DNA of 64,000 nucleotides, taken from NCBI RefSeq assembly GCF_018687715.1, contig NC_056756.1, forward strand, positions 39,032,480 to 39,096,479, read 5' to 3'. Of this stretch, positions 47,956-60,732 are shown piece by piece (within the stretch, counting starts at the first letter, position 1; each line of letters opens with the position of its first letter). Below the pieces are notes generated by a model that ran no database searches, had not been told where the DNA came from, and saw only the letters and a program-made list of their open reading frames with translations. The stretch is from Carya illinoinensis. Lineage: Eukaryota; Streptophyta; Magnoliopsida; Fagales; Juglandaceae. The position numbers and the translations under genes were made by a program.

Positions 47956-49632
47956 ATTGCCTAGTTCTCGATCGTCAGCTTTGCCACACAATGACATCAA
48001 TTTATTCAAGAAAACTCCCACACAGGTTATTGGTGAATTATAGCGTCGTACTTCTCTCCTCTGTTTAATATGCAACACGTTGTATTGAACCATAAACTAG
48101 GTAGAATTTTCTGATCTGTTAGCCATGAATTTACGTACTTTTGCTGGTTGTTATGGTTTTTGGACGAAGCTGTAGTGTAAGGTTATATTTTGTGTAGTGT
48201 AAGGTTATATTTTGCCACTTTCTTTGTGGAATACAAAGCATCAGAGAGGAGCGACGTTGAGAGCGGGTATAAAGCGTGGTTAATCACTACTTGTTCGAAC
48301 TCAACATCTCTGGTCCATAACTCAAGATCTCCACAGCTTCACCACCATGAGAAAGGAAACTCCCTTTCAAGATAATATTCAAAACCTTGAGAGATAATTT
48401 CCATTACAATCCCAAGTCAGCAATGCTGGCCACTTTTAAGGGTCACTTGAAGTGCCTCTTTAATGCAATCTCCTCGACTCTGAATTGACATTTAATTTCT
48501 GGGTTTACAGCTTTCGGCAAAGTTTTCAAATGAATCTTCTTTACATTCTTCCTTAATTTCTGCATTTTTCATGGCAATGCACACTCCATTTCTTATATAG
48601 CTTCATCGAAGAGCTTGCCTGATTAGCTTCACTGGTGCTAAAACTTTTAAAACAAATCCTTGCTCTATGGAAAACCCACGGAGCTAATGACAGTTAACTG
48701 CAGACTGCTATAATAATTCTTGTCCATTTTTCGTGCTTGATAAGCTGCCAACAGGATGAAGCACGGCACCCACAGTGACTTTCCAAGATTTCAATCTAAT
48801 TTTAAGAAATCAATCTACTTTATTACTTTTCCATTGTTTCTTATTACCTGATTTTATTCGCTACTCTAATTCTTTACAGAGGAATACCTTATACATTTAA
48901 AGAACTTTTGGGGTTATGGATAATCGCAAAACCAAAGTTTTATAGAATAGACTTTACCTAGACATAAAACTAAGCAGAAGTAAACTTTACATGGCCATGC
49001 AGATAACAGAGTATTGCAATCAAATCTAAATGTCTCCTGCCTAAGGTATACCGGCTTTATCCAAAAATAAGATGCGTGCCATCCAAAATTTTAAGAAGCT
49101 CAGTAGTTGATGAAAAAAAGCCTAATATCCTGCAGCCCATACTTAGCCATCAGCCAAGCACTTACTTCTCTATAAAAGTGAAGAAGCTCAAAAAGGAAGT
49201 GTACATAAAGAGCGATTTTGTGTCATTCCAGATCTCAAAATGGAGGTACTTGGGAAAGGTTACACAGCAGTAGGGCGTTGGGAGGCTTATGGAGAAGTTA
49301 CTGCGAGTGCCCGGAGAAGTTTGGGTTACCACGTAGTTGCCTTTCCGATGAGGATTGCTATTTCCAATTTTTATCTATCTATTTTATTTCTATATTTCCA
49401 AATAACTAAGTCAACTCTATAAGATGATGTAATTCTGAATCATAATGGAAACAAAGGGTTAAATGACTTATCTAAAAGACTCTAATGTAGTGTGCTCATG
49501 AGATGCAGTCCTTCTGGCCCATTGGGTGACCCTGTTACAGTAGCCCTTTGATGAACCAAGGCCTCAAGAAAATCATCCGTAGAAATCCAAACTCAAAGAT
49601 CTTATTTCTTACAAGAAGTACATCATTTTCAT
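47956..49632. other. Region between the convergent genes
   Basis: 1.7 kb less AT-rich than the surroundings. ORFs at 48190-48375, 49076-49273 and 49218-49422 have no recognised domain. Some of it may be untranslated or relic gene sequence. Confidence 0.4.
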
Positions 49633-49638
49633 TTTATT
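49633..49638 (-). terminator. Candidate polyadenylation signal of COMT
   Basis: AATAAA on the minus strand, about 210 nt after the stop codon. It lies beyond the duplicated coding tail, which would place the duplicate in the 3' UTR. Confidence 0.4.
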
Positions 49639-49753
49639 ATGGTTTCTCTAATCTTCTCTTTCTTCTTTGACTAGAAACCACATATATCAGAAAGCCACCA
49701 GTGGACCAGACAGTCACAACCTCAAAACCCAAATGCAAAACTTATGCACCCAA

Positions 49754-49843
49754 GTCCAGGACTCAAAAGCTTTATAATGAATTTCATGATACAGGTATTG
49801 ACAACACAGTCCAGCCCCTTGAAATCCAACCCCTTTTAGCCGA
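49754..49843 (-). pseudogene. Duplicated copy of the last ~90 bp of COMT coding sequence
   Basis: In gene sense this copy repeats the true 3' coding end (49844-49940). Shared blocks include GGCTAAAAGGGG against GGCTAAAGGGGC, GGATTTCAAGGG, and TTCATTATAAAGCTTTTGAG against TTCATTAAAAAGCTTTGAGT. The middle has diverged strongly. The active gene stops at 49848, so this copy is downstream of the stop and not translated. Confidence 0.8.
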
Positions 49844-49847
49844 GGAC

Positions 49848-52800
49848 TCAAAGCTTTTTAATGAATTCCATAATATATGTATTGAAAGCACAACCCATTA
49901 CTCGGAACCCTTGAAATCCAGCCCCTTTAGCCAAGGCCTCAAACTCCTTCTCTGTCCTCTCCTTCCCACCAGGATTATGAGCCAACATGATAACATCGAT
50001 ATGGATGACTCCCTTGGCTGCGAGGCTAGTGTCTGGTGCTACTGGAAGAATACATTCAGCAACAATTACCTTCCCATCGTCTGGAAGAGCTTTATAGCAG
50101 TTCTTCAGAAATTTCAAGCAGTGCTCATCACTCCAATCATGACATATCCACTGTACATCAGGCACACGAATGTCAACATAAATCAAGGTAGAATGACCTT
50201 TGACTAATCAAATCTTTATGGGCACGGTTATTATGCCGCCTGCATCATACCGCTGGGCACACCGCCCAGTTGATTTTTTTTTTCAATTTTTTTTTCACAT
50301 TTTTTTAATCACTTTCTTAATCAGTAAAAAAAAAATATACTGATACACCTAAAATCAGTAAATGAAAAAAAAAAAAAAATTATATCGCTTACATGTAAGA
50401 TTCATTGATCCATTGGTCAAAAGGTTAAAATGTTTTCCCTGACTAATCTTTATGGTTACAAATTATAAGCACAAAGACTAATCTCTCCGCTTAGCTTCCC
50501 TTTCCTTTAAAAGGCAAATTCAACAATCCTCCAAAACCATTCTAATGCTACTTTGAAATTCGAGTGCGTTTGAAGTTTGAACTTCCCTTGAATATGAAAG
50601 ACCTTATATTGTGAGAAATCTGCGGTGGCATAGATGGTACCTTGAGTACCAGTGGTGCCATTTATGTGGGAACCATCAATAGAATCATTGTGGTTCTGTA
50701 TAATTGGACCCAAGAAAGGTCAATGAGGGGAGTAGGTAAGAAAGTGAAACGATTTCCATATTCAAATGCAAACCCACCTTCATGAAAATGGCGTCTCCTT
50801 TTGGAACACTAACAAACATGTCTCCTCCTACGTGGTCCACACCTGCAGCCACCATTTCTAACCCATGAGTTCATATTAAACCCAAAAACATAAGAAAGAA
50901 CTTTAACTTGTAGCCAACAGGGTTTTAGATCGAGATCCAGTAATTAAATTTGGAAATATGGAAGGAATGTCAGGATATTTTAGAGCTTACACCATCTTAG
51001 AATTACCAATAATAGCTTTAATTAAGGAGGCTATTAAGTATACGAGTATGAGTAAGCTTTGGTGATGTAGTATTAATATATACCAGGATAAGATGGTGCA
51101 TCCTCAATGACGTGCGGCAAATCGAAATTGATGCCCTTTATAGAAGGGTATTTGGAGACGATCATACTAAGGACAGCCCCTGTCCCACCACCAACATCAA
51201 CCACCGATGTTAGGCCTTCGAAACCTTTATAGGTCTCCAGGATTTTCTTCATGGTAATGGTAGAGTGATCAGACATTCCCTTGTTGAAAACCTTGTTAAA
51301 TCTAAGATCTTTCCCATGATATTCAAAAGAGGTCATTCCATGGGCCCTGTTGAATGGAATGCCACCTTCTAGAACTGCATCTTTCAGGTAGTACCTATAA
51401 GAAAAATAAAAATTAGGTGAACATATTCTGATCCATGCAAAACGTCTTTACCATACACCTAAAAACAAAATTAGGTGAAGCATTTCTCCTGCCAAACATC
51501 TTTTTCATACACCTACAAACAACAAGGCTCTTTCTCTCGCTCTCTCTCTCGGCTTTTGAGCTTCCTCTGCCAATAACTTAGCTATATATATATGATCGTC
51601 AGATCTTCGTGGTACGTGAGAGAGTGGTTCTCTACTCTGGAAGTGGGTAGGGTCCCCAATTCCCATGGTCGGATAAGTGTTTCAGCAACAAGCAATCAGT
51701 GCCATCTTCCCCACAACCAGCCTCGGCATTTTATGGTCCTACTAATTATGTTCCTCTCTAATTTTCTTCGCATAATATCCAAGACTTAACAAGAAGAGAA
51801 TGAAAGGATAAAAAGAAGCACATGTTTTCAATCAACAGCCATAAATCCAAAAAGTATTCATTTTCTTCTTTTATTCTCTAATATATTCATATCCCTCTAC
51901 TGGATAATAACCCATCACCAAGTCCTTAAGTCTACATCAAAAGCACCCAAAAAAACAAAAAAAAAAATCATGATAATATTCTTTTGATTTTATTTTAAAA
52001 ATTTAATAATCAGATGAAATGAGTTAATCATCTTAAAGGAAAAAAAATAAACTAAAAAGAAAAAAAAAAAGAAAAAGAAAATTATAATAATATTTCATAA
52101 TCAACCAACGCTATGATAATTTATGGGTAGTCGTTGCAATAAATGCTGAAATAATATTTAGGTTGGTGGTTACCGTAATGTCCCCCAATCATATGAGTTT
52201 TGAAGACAATTAAAGCAAAAACGGAAAAGACTAAAAACGAATCATTAAAGTTAAGACTACGACCTTATGACAGCATGCAGTACCCAAAAAGACGAATGAG
52301 ACTATAAAAATAAAATAAATAAAAAATCATAATTATGATGTATTAATATATATATATGAAAAATGCTACACATCATCCCACACCACACATTTTATATATT
52401 AAAATAATATTTTTTATTTTTTTATTTCATTTTATTTTTATTAAACTAATTAAATTATTTTATTTATCATCTACAAATTACATATTTATTATAGAAAAAA
52501 TAAAAAAAAATTAAAATAAATATAGTGTGTGAAGTGTAAGGATGATAAGAAGAATTTTCCTATATATATATATAACAAATATTCTAAGAATAATAGTAAT
52601 AAAATTGCATCATGCCCCACTATCTTCGAATAGTGGAGACTCTAAGGACGTTCGGATGGTGAGATTCTTTCATCTTATTATAATATCTTATTTTAATATT
52701 TAAATATCATTAATTCTTTTAAATTTTTAAATAAAATATAAAATTTAATTTAATTTTTTAAAATATCAAAATGAAAATAATAGAAAAAAATTATATTCTA

Positions 52801-53500
52801 ATAATATTTTAATTTTATAATATTTTAATTTTTATTTAATTTTATTTTATATCTCAACACCTGTTAACTCATTACCTCTGTTCCAACAAAGAACAAAAAT
52901 TTAATTTCAAGAGTTTAAATCCAGTGTTCACTTATTATTATTACCAAAACATTGGCAAAAAAAATCATTAACTGGTATGACAAAACTGAATTGAACCAAA
53001 AAATGTTCAATGGTCTGATTCTATGAAAGAAAAAATATTTGAATTCAACCAAAAGGTAGAATTAGAAGAAGGAATAGTTACCAGCTCTCCATGAGGACCT
53101 TATCCTGATTCATGAGACAGAGAGAAGCAATAGACACACCATCCTCATTCTTAGTCAAGAACTTGGAAACAGGGCCCAGACTGTACAGCCTCTCAACCCT
53201 GCCATCAGGGAGTGTGCGCAGGGAGTAAGTGAGAACAGAGTAGCTAGCTAGAAGGCGAAGGATACGGTCCAGCATAACAGGGGCATCTGGGTTCGTGGTT
53301 GGGAGCTGGGAAGCGATCTCTGAAGGCGAAAGATAATCGCCAGGCCCAGCCTTGGCCATTATCTCCAAGAGGTCGAGCTCTATGGCTGATTTGAGTACCA
53401 TGGGAAGAACAGAGGCGCTGGCGAGTTGCATGGCAAAGAGGTTTGCTTCTTCGTCGGAGACTTGGGTTGGAGTCATCTGGGTTTCGCCGGTTGAACCCAT
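49848..53500 (-). CDS. COMT: Caffeate/5-hydroxyconiferaldehyde 3-O-methyltransferase (COMT)
   Basis: Four exons on the minus strand: 53500-53082, 51394-51084, 50842-50778, 50150-49848. All junctions are GT...AG, giving 365 aa, the normal COMT length. It transfers methyl from S-adenosylmethionine to phenolic hydroxyls in monolignol synthesis, in the cytosol. An N-terminal dimerisation domain (about 20-110) is followed by the SAM loop VVDVGGGTG (204-212), [10 protein letters not shown] (227-236), the catalytic base His269 in WICHDWSD, and Glu297 and Glu329. Numbering coincides with alfalfa COMT. Substrate-pocket residues Leu136, His166, Phe172, Phe176, Met180, His183, Ile319, Met320 and Asn324 are kept; position 162 is Ser instead of Ala. 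The pocket pattern argues for true COMT over a flavonoid or alkaloid methyltransferase. The dioxygenase gene is convergent, 2.1 kb away. Confidence 0.95.
50245..50400. repeat. Repeat family 2 copy in COMT intron 3 (donor side)
   Basis: GGTTATTATGCCGCCTGCATCATACCGC and CACCGCCCAG are followed by T and A runs (TTTTTTTCAATTTTTTTTTC, AATCAGTAAAAAAAAAATAT). This is the same GC-head, AT-body layout as at 38660 and 42340. Confidence 0.45.
52353..52561. mobile_element. MITE in COMT intron 1
   Basis: The left end AAAAATGCTACACATCATCC and the right end read inverted, GGAAAATTCTTCTTATCATCC, begin matching arms of about 35 bp. These include CACACCACACAT against TTACACTTCACACACTAT. The interior is AT-rich. 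Confidence 0.65.
52637..52870. mobile_element. MITE-like element, AT-rich family 1, in COMT intron 1
   Basis: It opens near GGACGTTCGGATGGTGAGATTC and carries TTTTAAATTTTTAAATAAAA and ATTCTAATAATATTTTAATT, closing near ATATCTCAACACCTG. Confidence 0.5.
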
Positions 53501-53580
53501 TTTTTGGCTGGTTTCTGTTGGAGTCTCTGATGAATGGAGAAGAAGGAAGAGACAAGAGAGGGGCCGGGGAAGCTGATGAG
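53501..53580 (-). other. COMT 5' UTR (predicted)
   Basis: The region between the start codon and the transcription start predicted from the nearer TATA box. It holds no upstream ATG that I can see in frame with the gene. Confidence 0.4.
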
Positions 53581-53607
53581 CTGAGACAGAGGCAGCAAAA
53601 GTAGCAA

Positions 53608-53615
53608 TATTTATA
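53608..53615 (-). promoter_or_regulatory. TATA box of COMT
   Basis: TATAAATA on the minus strand, 108 bp before the start codon. A second candidate (CTATATAAAG, 53691-53700) lies 190 bp before it. Confidence 0.55.
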
Positions 53616-53700
53616 TGGATTTTGGCTCAACCACCGCCCATCACCTTCAACTTTGATTTACAAGTGTAAACCACCTTCGAAATGATAAGGCTTTATATAG

Positions 53701-53722
53701 CCTCTCTCTCTCTGTCTCTCTG

Positions 53723-53750
<28 letters not shown>
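53701..53750. repeat. (CT)n then poly(T) tract upstream of COMT
   Basis: About ten CT-rich units followed by about 28 T on the + strand. Confidence 0.9.
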
Positions 53751-53755
<5 letters not shown>

Positions 53756-54261
53756 CTCAATTAATAGTTAATTAGTCAAACAGCATGATGTGTCGTGTAC
53801 TCTATTTAAAAAATAATAATTTTTATATAAATTTGGATTTATTTATTTTAAAAAAAATATGAAATTTAGTAATGGATAATTTTTTAAAGAATTGTTATAA
53901 ATATTAAAAGATTACATAAAAATAAATTTATAAATTAATGTAAATTTATATGATCTATTAAAAATTTCTTTTATATTAAAAATAATTTTATAATTTGATG
54001 TATTTTATAAAATTATTTTATTTTATAGATTTATTTTATATAATTTGTTTATTACTCTATTTTATTTAAAGTGTTTACTACAGCAGGCACAGCCGTAAAC
54101 TATTACAGCCTTGCCGAGAGGCACAGGTCGTCTATAAGTTGCATAAACAAGGTTTAGGGGCTTTGGTTTGATGCTGTCCCAAACTGTCAAATACTTGGTT
54201 GGGTCTTTTGTCTGTCAATTAATTTTTTTAATAATACAAACACCTTTTAAGTCTGAAAATC
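53751..54261. other. Intergenic DNA upstream of COMT
   Basis: AT-rich; 54075-54200 is GC-richer with no ORF. Nothing recognised. Confidence 0.5.
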
Positions 54262-54460
54262 TAGATTGGTTGATTAAAATTAAAAATTTTATTTCATCTT
54301 TATAATTTTTTTAAATTCTTATATAAAATATAATAAACAATTTAATTTTTTTAAATTTTAATACAAAATTAATATAAAAAAATATATTATAATAAAATTT
54401 TATTTATTAGTATTCAAAACATCTCATCTCATCTGTGTAATCAAATGGAGCCTTAAATTG
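54262..54460. mobile_element. MITE-like element, AT-rich family 1
   Basis: ATTTTATTTCATCTTTATAA, AAATATAATAAACAATTTAA and the end CATCTCATCTGTGTAATCAA followed by ATGGAGCC match the family pattern. Confidence 0.5.
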
Positions 54461-54514
54461 CATCCAAATGAGTGGTTTCACCATATCCAAACCATTTGCA
54501 CAAAGAAAAAAAAT

Positions 54515-54668
54515 CTAGTTGTAAGTATAATTATACATTAATATGTATACTAATATAATATGATCGATCAAAATATAGATTTTATTGAAAATAGTACTAA
54601 TTTAAATATTGAATGTGAAGAAATCAATATTGATATGTAGATTAGTACGTAAATTTGTTTATACGTAA
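54515..54668. mobile_element. MITE, family 3
   Basis: Related to 31087-31234 along its length: TATACTAATATAATATGATC, AGATTTTATTGAAAATAGTA and AAATCAATATTGATATGTAG have counterparts there. The termini are more decayed. Confidence 0.65.
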
Positions 54669-55367
54669 CAGAACTCTATTTTAAATTTCATTTATTTTAT
54701 GAGTAACTAACTTTAATAATATGAAATATTTAATTAAAATGTCTAATCACTTCTGAATTCAAAACCAAAAGAGTAAGCAATAAGAAAACATAAATTACAA
54801 AAATTAAAAGAGTGAATTTTATGAGAGCTTTAAAAGACAAAGCCGTATACAGTTTAGGTAATTGAACATTAAAATGAAAGCAATGTGATTAACACTCGTA
54901 GTACCACTGTAGCAAAGCCACGTAAGGTTACAGTTTGGAAAAGTATGGGTTTTTGATTGGTTTGCATTGACATTTCAAATCAAACAACATCTCACCTAAA
55001 TTCGATTGAGACCGTGGTCGAACACTTGATTCTGGAATTAAAGCTACATATCATCCCAAACTATCTTACCTACTTTCCCACCAACCTTGATTTCCTCGTC
55101 CATTGCCATAAAAATTATGCGTACGATACCTTCCTTCCCTTCTAATATGTTCACATGGAGTGTAGAAAATCGCTTAATTTCTTTATTTCTTATCTTAACT
55201 TTTATGATCTTCAATCATATCAGTTGATATATTGACGCAACTCCAAAAGAAACCTTAACAATTTATTAATATATCATATCAAAACTACTAAGTTTATAAT
55301 TTTTTTTTTAATAAAACTTTTATAAATATGACAGATTAATATCTTTGCATGGATGATATAAAGTCCA
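54669..55367. other. Intergenic DNA
   Basis: 54890-55150 is less AT-rich and carries a 62-aa + strand ORF of unknown nature. No other signal. Confidence 0.4.
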
Positions 55368-55570
55368 AGGGCTGTTTGATAATGCAACCATTCTAATGTA
55401 TTTTCAAATATTTCTTTTTCAAATATAATTTTTTTTTCATTTAATCATTACTTTATCGTTATAAAATTTTTAAATTTTTAAATAAAACATAATAAACAAT
55501 ACAATTTTTTTTTTTAATTTTAAAGTAAAAATAAAATTAACAAATTTTTTAACTTTATAATATTATTATT
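55368..55570. mobile_element. MITE-like element, AT-rich family 1
   Basis: It begins GGGCTGTTTGATAATGCAAC and contains TTTAAATAAAACATAATAAAC and a T-rich body. The right end is unclear. Confidence 0.45.
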
Positions 55571-56122
55571 CAGAAAAACTCTACTCCCATTAAAGGAAGT
55601 CACTTATTGCTTTTTTTTTTTTTTTTTTATTTTATTTAATAATTAAAGAATTTCAATAACTTTTATATGTGGGTGTAGCTATGATTGCAACATAATGAAC
55701 CCAAGCCAGATTTGGTTCCAACCTAACCCAAGCCATCTATTAGAAGGCGCCGACTTGACTCAACTTGAACCGATTAATTCAGGTAATATATAAAAATAAC
55801 TATATATAAAATTTTTAATTATTTTACCTTCAATTAATTATGCCGGTCTCACCTTTGATTTAAGCAAAGGAACCAGATCAGTTTTTACTTTTTACATTAA
55901 TTTGCTCAGCACACAGACAGTGTACCATGTGGCTTTCAGTTTTCAATCAGTTGTTCGACAGATAATCCAGAATTTAAAACATATAAAACCTCTAACAATT
56001 CATGTTTATGTGATTTACGAGAATATATTCCTTAGCTAGCTCGCATATCAATGAATTTTTTATTGGTTTTATGTAGAACTTGACTGCAACAAATTGCAAC
56101 ACCGTCATTCTATCCATCTTCG

Positions 56123-56290
56123 TGAGTAAGAATTTTGAATTTTATATTTTAATAATATTATTATTTTAATATTTTAAAAAATTAAAAAAAAATAAAATTA
56201 TTTATTATATTTTATATAAAAATTTAAAAAAATTATAATAATGAGATGATAATTTTAATTTTGAGATAAGAATTTCAAACCGAACATAAA
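56123..56290. mobile_element. MITE-like element, AT-rich family 1, opposite orientation
   Basis: ATTATATTTTATATAAAAAT, ATTATAATAATGAGATGATA and the end GATAAGAATTTCAAACCGAA match other copies read in reverse complement. Confidence 0.5.
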
Positions 56291-58780
56291 CTCCGAATAT
56301 TAAGAAAACAACTGCAGGTGGGATTCCATCAATTTGAGTCCATCAGATTCCCCAGGCTCTCTGTGAATTAAACAAACTTCTTTTGATGGTACTGATGCTG
56401 ATGTTGCTGGGGATACCTCTATTATTGCTGAAAAGGCCAGGGTTTGAGCATGGTATATAATATCTTTTGGTAAGGAACTCAATTTACATTTTTGTCACTG
56501 TCATTCTAACGATTCCACTCTGATCCTAAAGAATCTTGCCGATAGAACCTTAAAACAAGCTTAAATTGCTCCAGTGAATCGGTGACAAAAACTTGAATAT
56601 ACTACAATTTGAATCTCTCATTGGGCTTGAAACGATAAGAATAGAGTCATATATGCAAGAACCTTAGAATTTAATATTTGAACACTTTAGACATATTTCT
56701 GCTTCCATAGAAGTCTTATCTTTCAAAGAACATGTGCCATCATTTCTTCATTTAGTGCTCTTCACATAACATGTGAGATATTCCAATATACATGAACGAT
56801 GGAGAGATTTGGTGTCAAATGAATCGAGAAGAATAACTTTGTTTCCATCACGATGCAGAGAGCAGCTAATCGTCCTATTTGTAAATACCATTTAAGGTCA
56901 TGTTGTTAATGGTAGTCATTCTTCACATGTTTTTTAGGTTAGATTTAATTCTCGTCTTGAACAAGATGTTTGACTTCTTTAGTAGAAATATTTTTCAAAA
57001 TTATGTCAATTGCTGTTCATGTTGCCCAAGAGTATCAACAAAGGGAGGCAAACATTTATATAGGGGTGCGAATATGGTGAATGCCCCCGATTGTACGCAC
57101 TGATCTACATGTCTCTTCCTCGGTACCATCAATCGGTACTAGACATTAGATGCAAGCACAGCATAAAGGAGCTTTCCTAGATGTCAGGCATTGTAGTAAT
57201 GCTCGTCATTAAAATGACAAATACGAAAGTTAATTCCACTATTTTGTTGTGTTGGGAACGTGGGTTCTCTCCTATATGGAGGATGGCCATGTGTGACCCT
57301 TAAGCCTGCATGGAGATAGGTTTAAGTCCAATTTAATTAGGTTTCAAATCGAAGGGTTGTTATCATTAGAAATTAAGAGCTGAGTGAAGTGAAAAACATG
57401 GGAGTGATATTGAGAGAGGAATAGACACCAGCCAAAATAGAGGAGCTTGTTCAGCTGCAATCATACATATTTATCGATGTCATCTGTGGTCTGATTGAGT
57501 TGAGATTTTTTATATTGGTTCAGAACTCAAGGCTCTACAATTTGAATGGTAAAGATCAGATTTGGAGTAGTATTTCTGTTGTAGATGGCTGTGAACAGTA
57601 ACTCATTTTGGTAAGTTATCTCCTAATTAAATCAGCTATGTTCTTATTGAAATGCCTTAAAATAAAATTAAAGAAAAGAAAAATAAAACTCTTTTGCTTG
57701 GAATAGGTTGATGAAGCATTCAAAGTTGTTGAAAATCTCTCCTTTTTGAAAACTTGGCAGCCGACTTCATTCTTCTCTCTTTGTTTTTTGGTTTTAATTC
57801 CAAATGCATATTCAAAATTTTGAAGAAGCAAGTTGTACCGCAAACTTTAAATGCTTAACAAATCCAAACCGTCCAAGCAATCTATTTAGATCCTTTATTT
57901 CTTTTCCATCAAGCCGTTATTTTCTCTTTTAGCTGGTACGTCACATTTACATATGCGTCCTCATCCCATTTCGCTGATAAGAATTTCCCACTTGAAAATC
58001 CAAGTATTTTTTATGGTCTCTAAAGCCGCAAAGCTTCATAACTGCTGGGACCTACACTCCAGTGTAGTTTAGCCTTTTAATAAATTTTGATTTTCCAGTT
58101 TAAATGTAGTCCAGAGGCTAAGAACTCAATTCCTCTTATAAAAAATTAAAATAAAATTTTCTCATATCTGATGCTGAAAATTCAGAATTCCCAACTGACC
58201 GACTTCAAGCTAACTTTAGAGAATCAAAATGATATATTTTGGAATTGGGACCTTTATAAAAGTTTTAGATCTCGTTCTCAGCTTTCAAACAAACCTAGGC
58301 TTGCTTTATTCTTTCTAGAACTCCAGAACAGACTGAAAACCAAAACAGGGTCTAGGCTGTAGTAAACTTCCAAACAAATTCAGACTTCTTCGTTTTTGCT
58401 AAGTTTCGAACTTCAAAACTGTACAACTGGGTTTTACACTCTTCATAAAAGTTTTATAATTACGTCTTAGATTTCCAACAAGCTAAACAACACCTGAAAT
58501 TGAGGTATGTAGCTCTAGTTAGAACCTAAAAACCAAACAGTATTTTGATTTAATTAGACCAGACCAACTAGGATTTGCTCTTTAAGCTTAGCCAGATTTT
58601 CGCCCCTTCACATTATCCCAATTTCAATATAATTCAATAATTAAACATTTTCAAAATATCAAAATTTCTCAAGAATTAAATAAATGTAAAAGATACCTAA
58701 CATTCTAGATAAATGAGCTAAGAAACAAACACAACACTGAATCAAAACAATTAGAATTAAGAAAATGTGTGAAATAAATT
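56291..58780. other. Intergenic DNA, nothing recognised
   Basis: 2.5 kb of moderate composition. ORFs at 56300-56482, 56900-57103, 57616-57843 and 58171-58362 show no known motif. 56760-57500 has a relic-like texture but no reading frame that I can assign. Confidence 0.4.
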
Positions 58781-58784
58781 ATTC

Positions 58785-60732
58785 CCACATGAATAACCCC
58801 GGTTGAGTCACCAGCGGAAGGTGAACCTTGGTCCACTCCAGTGCTCCCAATGTTTTCCAAAGCCTCCCTGTCTGCCCCATTGGTTGAAGGGATGGGAAGC
58901 CCCTAGGTGGGGGATGGCGAGTCAAACCGGGAAAGCAATCCTTCCCCTCGCCCGAGGATTGTGAGCCAGCCTCCCCAAACCTCACGGTAGCAACCGCAAT
59001 CCCCTCGACAGTTGGTGGGGTGGGCATAGGAGACTTGACAATCAATTGATGAGCCTCCTTGACAAACCCAGTAATTGACCCCATTGCAAGATGAACAACA
59101 ACAATTGTGGCCATGATACCATGTGTAGAAGCTTCGCCCTGGGAAGACCCTCAAGCGGACGTGTCCCCCTTAGTAGGACCAGACTCCTTCGTGAAGTCCC
59201 ATAGGCATCTTTAGAATCGAGATTCTCGACCACAAACCAAGCAGTGGACATTGAAGAAGGAGACATCTCAACGTTAGCTTCAAGAGGTAGCTCCACCACA
59301 AACGACTGACAAGGGGCCTCATTCAGAAAGACCCCCCTAGAAGTGCATATAAACCAAGTTGCCCCTCCAAGTAGTATACTGCAGTTCAGTAAGCACGATA
59401 AATACCCTTGAGTTGACATCCTTCATAGGTTTGATGTAATGTTCCAATGGAAGACCATTTGTAGCGCTTCAATAAAAGTCCAAAACCATATGACCTATAC
59501 TCCAAAAAGACTAGTCAATGATACAATTAGCCCTATTGGAACCACCTTATAAAGAGTAAGAACTTGTCATTTCTAAGTAATGTGGGATCCCATACACCAC
59601 CTACCCTTATCTTTATCATATGGGGTATCACATTTGATGACTGGAGCGGCAGACGAAGGAGGCACTGCAGGTGTACCAAGGCTAAGAGACTCCCTCTCCC
59701 CTAACCTGCTAGTGGAATCCATCAAAGACACTAGAGAGACAGGATCATCAACAGGCACTGTGAGCCTTGACTGCTGGATGCTAACCATCCCCACCGATTG
59801 GCTCAACGGAGACGCAGAGTCACTGTCAGCCCTGGTTGCCTCTAACCGAGCTTTCTTCCCCTTACCCTCGAAGGGAAGGCTTGGAGAGCATTTCTTTGGC
59901 AAGGTAGCAGGCCGGCGAATGGAAGTGCCATGATTGGAATGGATGGTGTGACCAGTGGGAGGAAGATATTCGACTAGGTTATCCTCCCCAATAAGAATCT
60001 CTGAGTGAACAAGAAAGGGGTGCTATCTTGCCCAGTCCTTAACAATCACTATGTGGCGCAACTCATCGGGCGTGGCTATCGGACGCACGACCTTGTTGTT
60101 GGGAACGACGCCCCACTGGACCCTAATCAGGAACTCACCACGACTAATTTGCCAATAGGGAACTCCCATCCTTGGCTAGAAATAAAGAAGAACTTGTCAG
60201 TCCAGTTCATGATCTTGCGGTATAGCTGGTCTAGCACGACTAGGGCACTTATCACCTTGAAAGTGCAGATGTCCCTAGCACCCTCTTTACATTATGGGTT
60301 AGGAGGAATTAATGGTAGGTCAGGTCGACATGCTCTGGGTCAGACTTTAATAATGCATGCCACCATAGAATACATCAACAAATCAAAATCCACCAAGCAT
60401 TTGGATGAAGTTGGGTGGAAGCAAGCCCAAGATGATGCAAGACTTTGCGAATAGGGTGAGAGAAGGATAGCCTCAACTAGCAAGAGAACATGATGGGAAA
60501 AAGAGTGTTGTGTGACTCCGAACCGTCAACACTGATAGCCCCCTTGCGGGGCCTAGGAGTTTCGAAGAGCATCATGTCAGGTATGCGATAAGTGGAGACT
60601 AGCGATTGCAAAAGTCGCGAGAGGCCTTCAAGTGCCAGGGGTGACTAGCATAGCCCAACTCTAGAATGCCGGCCTCGTGTTGGTTTTGCCTGTCAAAGTT
60701 CATAAGTTCAGCAAATATTTTGGCAGTCATTT
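58785..60732 (-). pseudogene. Broken antisense ORF of a Tat-type element
   Basis: Minus-strand frames from 60732: MTAKIFAELMNF, then ISVDGSESHNTLFFPS near 60500-60560, HLGLLPPNFIQML near 60400, then DKFFFISSQGWEFPIGKLV near 60140-60200. A Ser/Pro-rich part follows (MPKKCSPSLPFEGKGKKARLE near 59845-59902). The FFF(I/V)SGQGWEFP-like box resembles the putative gypsy-type transposon domain found in such extra ORFs; this is from memory. Many stops and frameshifts. Confidence 0.5.

Noticed and set aside
50507..50713. 68-aa minus ORF
   Set aside because: Lies in COMT intron 3, between exons with good splice sites; no domain.
59580..60454. + strand ORFs at 59580-59933 and 60005-60454
   Set aside because: Shadows of the minus-strand Tat-type ORF relic, which carries the family-like motifs.
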